In this document: in pieces, positions 6,009 to 8,768 of the stretch
How the letters are laid out: every line of letters begins with the position of its first letter
How positions within the stretch are numbered: the stretch's first letter is position 1
Assembly: GCA_023488925.1 (NCBI GenBank)
Contig: JAMDDA010000063.1
Span: 1 to 8,768 of the forward strand
DNA: 8,768 bases
Direction: 5' to 3'
Origin: Actinomycetota bacterium
GTDB taxonomy: Bacteria > Actinomycetota > Thermoleophilia > RBG-16-64-13
Program-made: the position numbers and the translations under genes
The notes under the pieces: model-generated
Database searches by the model: none
What the model saw: the letters and a program-made list of their open reading frames with translations, nothing else
What the model was told of the DNA's origin: nothing

Positions 6009-6148
6009 CGCTGTGGTGCTCCTTTCCTTGCTCCGACTTGACTCGCACTTGTACGCCACCGGCCGCAGCCGCGGGGTGACTCTCACGGGGCCCAGCCGAG
6101 ACCGAGCCAGAGGGGAGATTAACCAGTGTCCAGCCTCGATAAACCTTG

Positions 6149-6173
6149 CCCGGGAGATCTTTTCTTCTCCGGG
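6149..6173 (-). terminator. Probable terminator after the methyltransferase gene
   Basis: On the minus strand CCCGGAGA pairs with TCTCCCGGG around an A-rich loop, with eight base pairs and one bulged C. It begins 7 nt after the methyltransferase stop, at the end of the selenoprotein operon. The following sequence has only a short TTTAT, so efficiency is uncertain. It may separate this operon from the rubrerythrin gene at 6008. Confidence 0.5.
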
Positions 6174-6179
6174 AGCGGG

Positions 6180-7181
6180 TCACGTGCCCTTCCCGGCCAG
6201 GACCGGCTTTTTCCTGCCCAGGACCAGCTGATTAGGGCTCTTGGCCAGGTCCAGAACCTCGATATCCGCAAAGCCGGCGGACTCCAGCCAACCGCGATAG
6301 TCGGCTTCCCGCCATACGCCGCCCTCCTCCGTGGCCTGCAGCATGTTGACGGCGAACAGGGGCGCCCGGGGACTCCGCTCCCAGACGTAGTCCCGGATGG
6401 CGATAACCCCGCCGGGAGCAAGCGCGTCATGCACGCGGGCGGTGAGAGCCGCATTCCGGGCCGGGCCGTAGATGTGGTAGATGTTGCCCAGGTACGCCAG
6501 GTCGAAGGGCCCAGGGGGGAGACTTTCGCGGAAATCGCCCCCCACCAACCGGATCCTCTGCGCCCAGTCACCCAGATAGATCCGAGCCTCCGGCAGCACC
6601 TCCGGACGGTCGAGAAGAGTGGCCTCCACCCCTCGCTCCGCGAAGCGCCGGGCCATGTGACCCACCGCTCCACCCACGTCGATCATGCGGCGCACCGCTC
6701 CCCCTCCCAACGCGGCGTAAGCCAAGCAGGACTCGACCACCTCGTCCATGGCCGGCGGGTCGCCCTCGGCCATGGTGCGCACGAAGCTGCGCAGATCGCG
6801 CTCCCCGGGATCGCGCTCCGGAGGGCGCCCGTGCCGGATGATATAGGGGAGATCGAGCCAACCGCGGAACTTGCGTTCCTGGTGTAGGAGCGACGCGCGC
6901 TCCAGCTCGGCCGGGAGCGGAGCGCCCGGGGGAGGCTCGAGCAGGTGGGTGCGGCCGAGCGCGGTCAGCCGGTAGCCTCCCGGGACTTTCTCCGCCACGT
7001 CCAGGGACATCAGGGCCTCCAGCATGACGCGACAGGCCCGCAGGTCGCCTTCGACGTCCGCAGCCACCTCTTCCGCGCTACGCGGAGAGTCGCCGGCGAG
7101 AGCGTCCACCAGTCCGCTCCTGATGGCCGCCACCAGCACCAACAGCTTCTCCACCTGGTGGTGGTCGACCAGAGAGGTCAC
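6180..7181 (-). CDS. SAM-dependent methyltransferase, O-methyltransferase (COMT-like) family
   Basis: A 333-residue class I methyltransferase. Residues 1-85 form the winged-helix-like dimerisation domain of the plant-type O-methyltransferase family (HHQVEKLLVLVAAIRSGLVDAL...LTALGRTHLL). The SAM site follows: motif I RMIDVGGAVGHMARRF (165-180), the acidic D191 after strand 2 (TLLDRPEVL), VGGDF (213-217) and PFDLAYLGNIYHIY (225-238), where H236 sits near the catalytic His position of O-methyltransferases. The protein ends with the typical final strands GFADIEVLDL and NQLVLGRK. The methyl acceptor is unknown. GTG 7181 overlaps the stop of the glutaredoxin-like selenoprotein gene (GTGA), with GGGGGAG just upstream, so it is translationally coupled to it. 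Co-expression with two selenoproteins makes a thiol, selenol or metalloid acceptor worth considering, but that is speculation; a small-molecule O-methyltransferase remains the default. Confidence 0.85.
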   Translation of the reverse strand: MTSLVDHHQVEKLLVLVAAIRSGLVDALAGDSPRSAEEVAADVEGDLRACRVMLEALMSLDVAEKVPGGYRLTALGRTHLLEPPPGAPLPAELERASLLHQERKFRGWLDLPYIIRHGRPPERDPGERDLRSFVRTMAEGDPPAMDEVVESCLAYAALGGGAVRRMIDVGGAVGHMARRFAERGVEATLLDRPEVLPEARIYLGDWAQRIRLVGGDFRESLPPGPFDLAYLGNIYHIYGPARNAALTARVHDALAPGGVIAIRDYVWERSPRAPLFAVNMLQATEEGGVWREADYRGWLESAGFADIEVLDLAKSPNQLVLGRKKPVLAGKGT

Positions 7182-7489
7182 GGGGTCTCCCCCTGCTGCT
7201 CGCCCGTATCCGCTTCGATCCCCAGCAGGTCGGCGATATCCCGGCGGTTGTCGGCAAAGCCCCAGAAAACTCGGCGACCGATGACGATCACCGGAGTGGC
7301 CACCCGACCGAACTCACGGATCATCTTCTCCTTGACGGCCTCGCCGGCCGTGACATCGTGCTCCACCGTGGCCACCCGGTTCTCGGCGAAGAACCTCCTC
7401 GCCGCCTGGCAGTCCATTCAGGTGGGCGAGTGGTACACGACCACGGGCCCGGTTTCCCGGCGCCCCAGCAATCTCTCCAACATGCCCAC
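7178..7489 (-). CDS. Glutaredoxin-like selenoprotein (U-x2-C active site)
   Basis: A thioredoxin-fold protein of about 103 residues whose frame contains an in-frame UGA at 7420-7418. Upstream of it the protein reads VVVYHSPT, the first strand and loop of glutaredoxins; downstream it reads MDCQAARRFF, the active-site helix. The active site is therefore SPT-U-M-D-C, with selenocysteine in place of the first cysteine of CxxC. The rest fits the fold: VATVEHDV (strand 2) and ATPVIVIGRRVFWGF, with the cis-proline TP and the G-x2-x-x-G-F glutathione-site region. The gene ends with an ordinary UGA (7180-7178), so within one gene UGA is both Sec and stop. A bacterial SECIS-like hairpin follows the first UGA. 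The start is GTG 7489, with AAGGGG 6 nt upstream overlapping the rhodanese stop; ATG 7483, two codons later, is the alternative. A usual gene call would begin at the ATG right after the UGA (7417), losing the active site. It overlaps the methyltransferase by GTGA. Likely an oxidoreductase for disulfides or seleno-sulfides; substrate unknown. Confidence 0.88.
7384..7404 (-). promoter_or_regulatory. Bacterial SECIS-like hairpin in the glutaredoxin-like gene
   Basis: On the minus strand, after a 13-nt spacer from the UGA, an 8-pair stem (CGGCGAGG with CTTCGCCG, one G-U pair) is capped by the 5-nt loop AGGUU. The loop starts 22 nt after the UGA and has G at position 2. This agrees with the published bacterial SECIS description (apical loop about 16-37 nt after UGA, a G in the first two loop bases). 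It would recruit SelB with Sec-tRNA. Confidence 0.8.
7418..7420 (-). other. UGA codon read as selenocysteine (glutaredoxin-like protein)
   Basis: The triplet is TGA on the minus strand, in frame between the HSPT loop and MDC. It takes the place of the N-terminal cysteine of the CxxC motif. It differs from TGC/TGT by one base, and the hairpin at 7384-7404 follows it. Confidence 0.85.
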
Positions 7490-7492
7490 GGT

Positions 7493-8635
7493 CTACCCCT
7501 TTTCCACCGGCAAACCCGCTTCCGTCCAGTCGTCGATGCCGCCCGCGTAGTCGGCCACATCCGCGTAACCCAGCTGTCGCAGCTTATCAGCTGCGATCGC
7601 CCCGGCCTCTCAGGTGAAATCGTTACAGTACACCACGATCTTCTCGTCCTTGCGGTAGCGCTTGCGCGCCTCCCGGGTCAGGCTGCGGAAATCGATCCAC
7701 TCCGCGCCGGGCAGGTGCCCGCGGGCCCAGTGGTCCTCCCCCAACACGTCCACCACGTGCAAGGGGGTTCCCGACTGCATGAGCTCCCACAGCTCGTCAC
7801 GGGAAATGACCGGCACGCTCGGGCGCCCCGCCAGCTGGTCGTAGAAGACCAGATAGCCGGCCGCCGTGTAGTATCCCGCGCGCCGAAACACCTGCAGCCT
7901 GCGGGCGTCCCGGGCGTCCACGAGAGCGGCCGGGGTCATCTCGTTCCCCGCGATCAGCCGGCCGGCGGTGTGCAGACCCCATACCAGGACGTCGTCCCCC
8001 ACGTGGGGGGCGAGCACGTCGAGCAGGCAGTAGCGGGTGCCCTCGCTCCGCTCGCGGATCACGAGACCCACGGCCTGTTCCCGGTCGAGCAGCACCCAGT
8101 GGCTGTCGTTCTCCATCTCCTGTTCCAGCTCGCTGTAGGTGGGCGCCTGTTGCACGCCGCGGGCATGCAGCATGAGGTCGTGGGCCGCACGGAGGTGGGG
8201 GTAGTCCAGAGGGACCAGGTCCAACTCCTCCCGCGGTTCCGGGGACACGGCCGCGCGGGCCACCATCACCATCATGCTGACCTCCATCGCGAATCCTTGG
8301 GCGATGAGGGCCGTCTCGAACGTGCAATCGTCGCTGCGGGCCAGGTAGGCCCGCGGGGCCAGTTCCTCGCGGAGCACATCGAGCATGTCCTCGTAGCGGT
8401 CCCGGTAGGGAGGCGTGAGGTAGCCCTCGACCAGAGTCACATGGTCGTGCCCCTCGTGTTTGTCGAACAACAGCATGGCGTACCCCACCATGCTCGCTCC
8501 GTCCCACACGCCGAACACGTCGGCGTGATGGGCCAGGTGGACATGGAAGTTGGGCAGCAAGGGCACGTGGAAACTGCGGAGCTTCTCCGCCCGCATCTCC
8601 GCGACGGCCTCACTGTCCGCCCGCTTGAGCTCCAC
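7493..8635 (-). CDS. GNAT-like tandem domain fused to rhodanese, selenoprotein (C-x4-U)
   Basis: A protein of about 380 residues. Residues 1-130 and about 135-265 look like two degenerate GNAT acetyltransferase-type domains (first: FGVWDGASMVGYAMLLF; second: HWVLLDREQAVGLVIRER...DARRLQVFRRAGYYTAAGY). The C-terminal rhodanese domain (about 272-380) has HVVDVLGEDHWARGHLPGAE and the active-site strand KIVVYC337NDFT, followed by an in-frame UGA (7612-7610) at residue 342. The frame then continues EAGAIAADKL RQLGYADV and DYAGGIDDWTEAGLPV, the conserved end of the fold. Thus C337 is the usual catalytic cysteine and U342 sits at +5 of the same loop, where a subgroup of rhodaneses has a second cysteine. 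A selenenylsulfide between them is possible. Rhodanese domains carry persulfide or selenenyl sulfur. The start is GTG 8635, since AAGGGG lies 5 nt before it; GTG 8641 has that site overlapping. The stop is TAG, 3 nt before the glutaredoxin-like gene. A normal call ends at the UGA, losing 38 residues. Confidence 0.87.
7577..7596 (-). promoter_or_regulatory. Bacterial SECIS-like hairpin in the rhodanese gene
   Basis: On the minus strand, after a 13-nt spacer from the UGA, UCGCAGCU pairs perfectly with AGCUGCGA around the tetraloop GAUA. The loop begins 22 nt after the UGA and its first base is G. The 8-bp stem and the spacing are identical to those of the hairpin in the glutaredoxin-like gene 0.2 kb downstream, although the sequences differ. 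This strongly supports real Sec recoding. Confidence 0.85.
7610..7612 (-). other. UGA codon read as selenocysteine (rhodanese)
   Basis: TGA on the minus strand between YCNDFT and EAGAIAAD, in the rhodanese active-site loop. Conserved rhodanese sequence on both sides in the same frame, and the following hairpin, argue for recoding and not termination. Confidence 0.85.
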
Positions 8636-8656
8636 TCGCACCCCTTTCTCGAAGGT

Positions 8657-8727
8657 CCCCCGTCGCCGTCGGGCTTACCCGTTCCCCGCACCGGAATAAC
8701 CCCCGAGCCCGGCCACCCCCGTCGCCG
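8657..8727. repeat. 12-bp direct repeat upstream of the selenoprotein operon
   Basis: CCCCCGTCGCCG occurs at 8657-8668 and again at 8716-8727, 59 nt apart, in the region before the GNAT-rhodanese start. Each copy is followed by a GGG- or CCC-flanked AGCCC/GGGCT motif. It could hold an operator of the operon, but such GC-rich words recur by chance. No clear -35/-10 pair was found between 8642 and the window end. Confidence 0.25.
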
Positions 8728-8768
8728 GTAGCCCGAAACGGAGCACCGGCGCCCGGCAACCGGCGGCC

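Noticed and set aside
5514..6086. Longer rubrerythrin with a 26-residue N-terminal extension
   Set aside because: The extension is Arg/Ser-rich without homology, and a ribosome site and the conserved start MGDTLGNLKDAF favour 6008.
7178..7417. Glutaredoxin-like gene starting at the ATG right after the UGA
   Set aside because: It would lack the first beta strand and the nucleophile of the fold, and no ribosome site lies before that ATG, whereas the upstream start has one.
7418..7612. The two in-frame UGA codons as pseudogene mutations, sequencing errors or a reassigned genetic code
   Set aside because: Both UGAs fall on active-site-loop cysteine positions and are followed by hairpins of the same geometry. 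UGA is the normal stop of the oxidoreductase, regulator, flavodiiron, DUF2769-like, rubrerythrin, methyltransferase and glutaredoxin-like genes, so the code is not reassigned. Two independent chance mutations at such sites are unlikely.
7358..8731. Plus-strand open frame of 457 codons across the selenoprotein genes
   Set aside because: Antisense shadow of the GNAT-rhodanese and glutaredoxin-like genes; low-complexity His/Val/Gln composition and no family motifs.
8642..8768. Promoter or small gene upstream of the selenoprotein operon
   Set aside because: I found no convincing -35/-10 pair, no ribosome site with a coding frame and no RNA gene; only the 12-bp direct repeat was noted.
1..8768. 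tRNA, rRNA or CRISPR array
   Set aside because: No cloverleaf, rRNA-like sequence or regularly spaced repeats were seen on either strand.

Overview
The window is about 8.8 kb of dense, GC-rich bacterial DNA with short intergenic gaps, frequent GTG starts and Shine-Dalgarno sites. The gene set (flavodiiron protein, rubrerythrin, iron-sulfur flavoprotein, a MetV-like zinc/iron-sulfur protein, selenocysteine use) suggests a strict or facultative anaerobe able to make selenocysteine. One gene appears to have a leaderless promoter with a TANNNT -10 box, as is common in Actinomycetota and Deinococcota, but the phylum cannot be fixed from the sequence alone. UGA is also the normal stop of at least six genes here, so the genetic code is standard.

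Layout. Positions 1-2139 (minus strand): an FAD-dependent pyridine-nucleotide oxidoreductase with a C-terminal zinc ribbon, an iron-sulfur flavoprotein, and the N-terminal part of a response regulator that runs off the window. Positions 2140-2311: a divergent promoter region with a direct repeat. Positions 2312-3699 (plus strand): a winged-helix regulator with three C-terminal-half cysteines, overlapping by ATGA a MetV-like (MTHFR_C) protein. Positions 3700-3901: an IS-end-like inverted-repeat relic of about 108 bp, then a very strong hairpin between convergent genes. Positions 3902-6008 (minus): flavodiiron protein, a small eight-cysteine duplicated protein (DUF2769-like) and rubrerythrin, which look like an oxygen/peroxide defence group. 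Positions 6180-8635 (minus): a tightly packed three-gene operon of GNAT-rhodanese, glutaredoxin-like protein and SAM methyltransferase.

The main discovery is in the last operon. Both the rhodanese and the glutaredoxin-like gene are interrupted by an in-frame UGA exactly where the family has an active-site-loop cysteine. The reading frame continues after each UGA with clear homology to the rest of the domain. Each UGA is followed by an 8-bp stem that starts after a 13-nt spacer, with an apical loop beginning 22 nt after the UGA and a G in the first two loop positions. This is the expected form of a bacterial SECIS element, and the geometry is the same in both genes. Thus two neighbouring, translationally coupled genes encode selenoproteins: a C-x4-U rhodanese fused to tandem GNAT-like domains and a U-x2-C glutaredoxin-like protein. 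A standard gene caller would truncate both. With the GTGA-overlapped methyltransferase they suggest a selenium-dependent sulfur, selenium or metalloid-handling pathway of unknown substrate.
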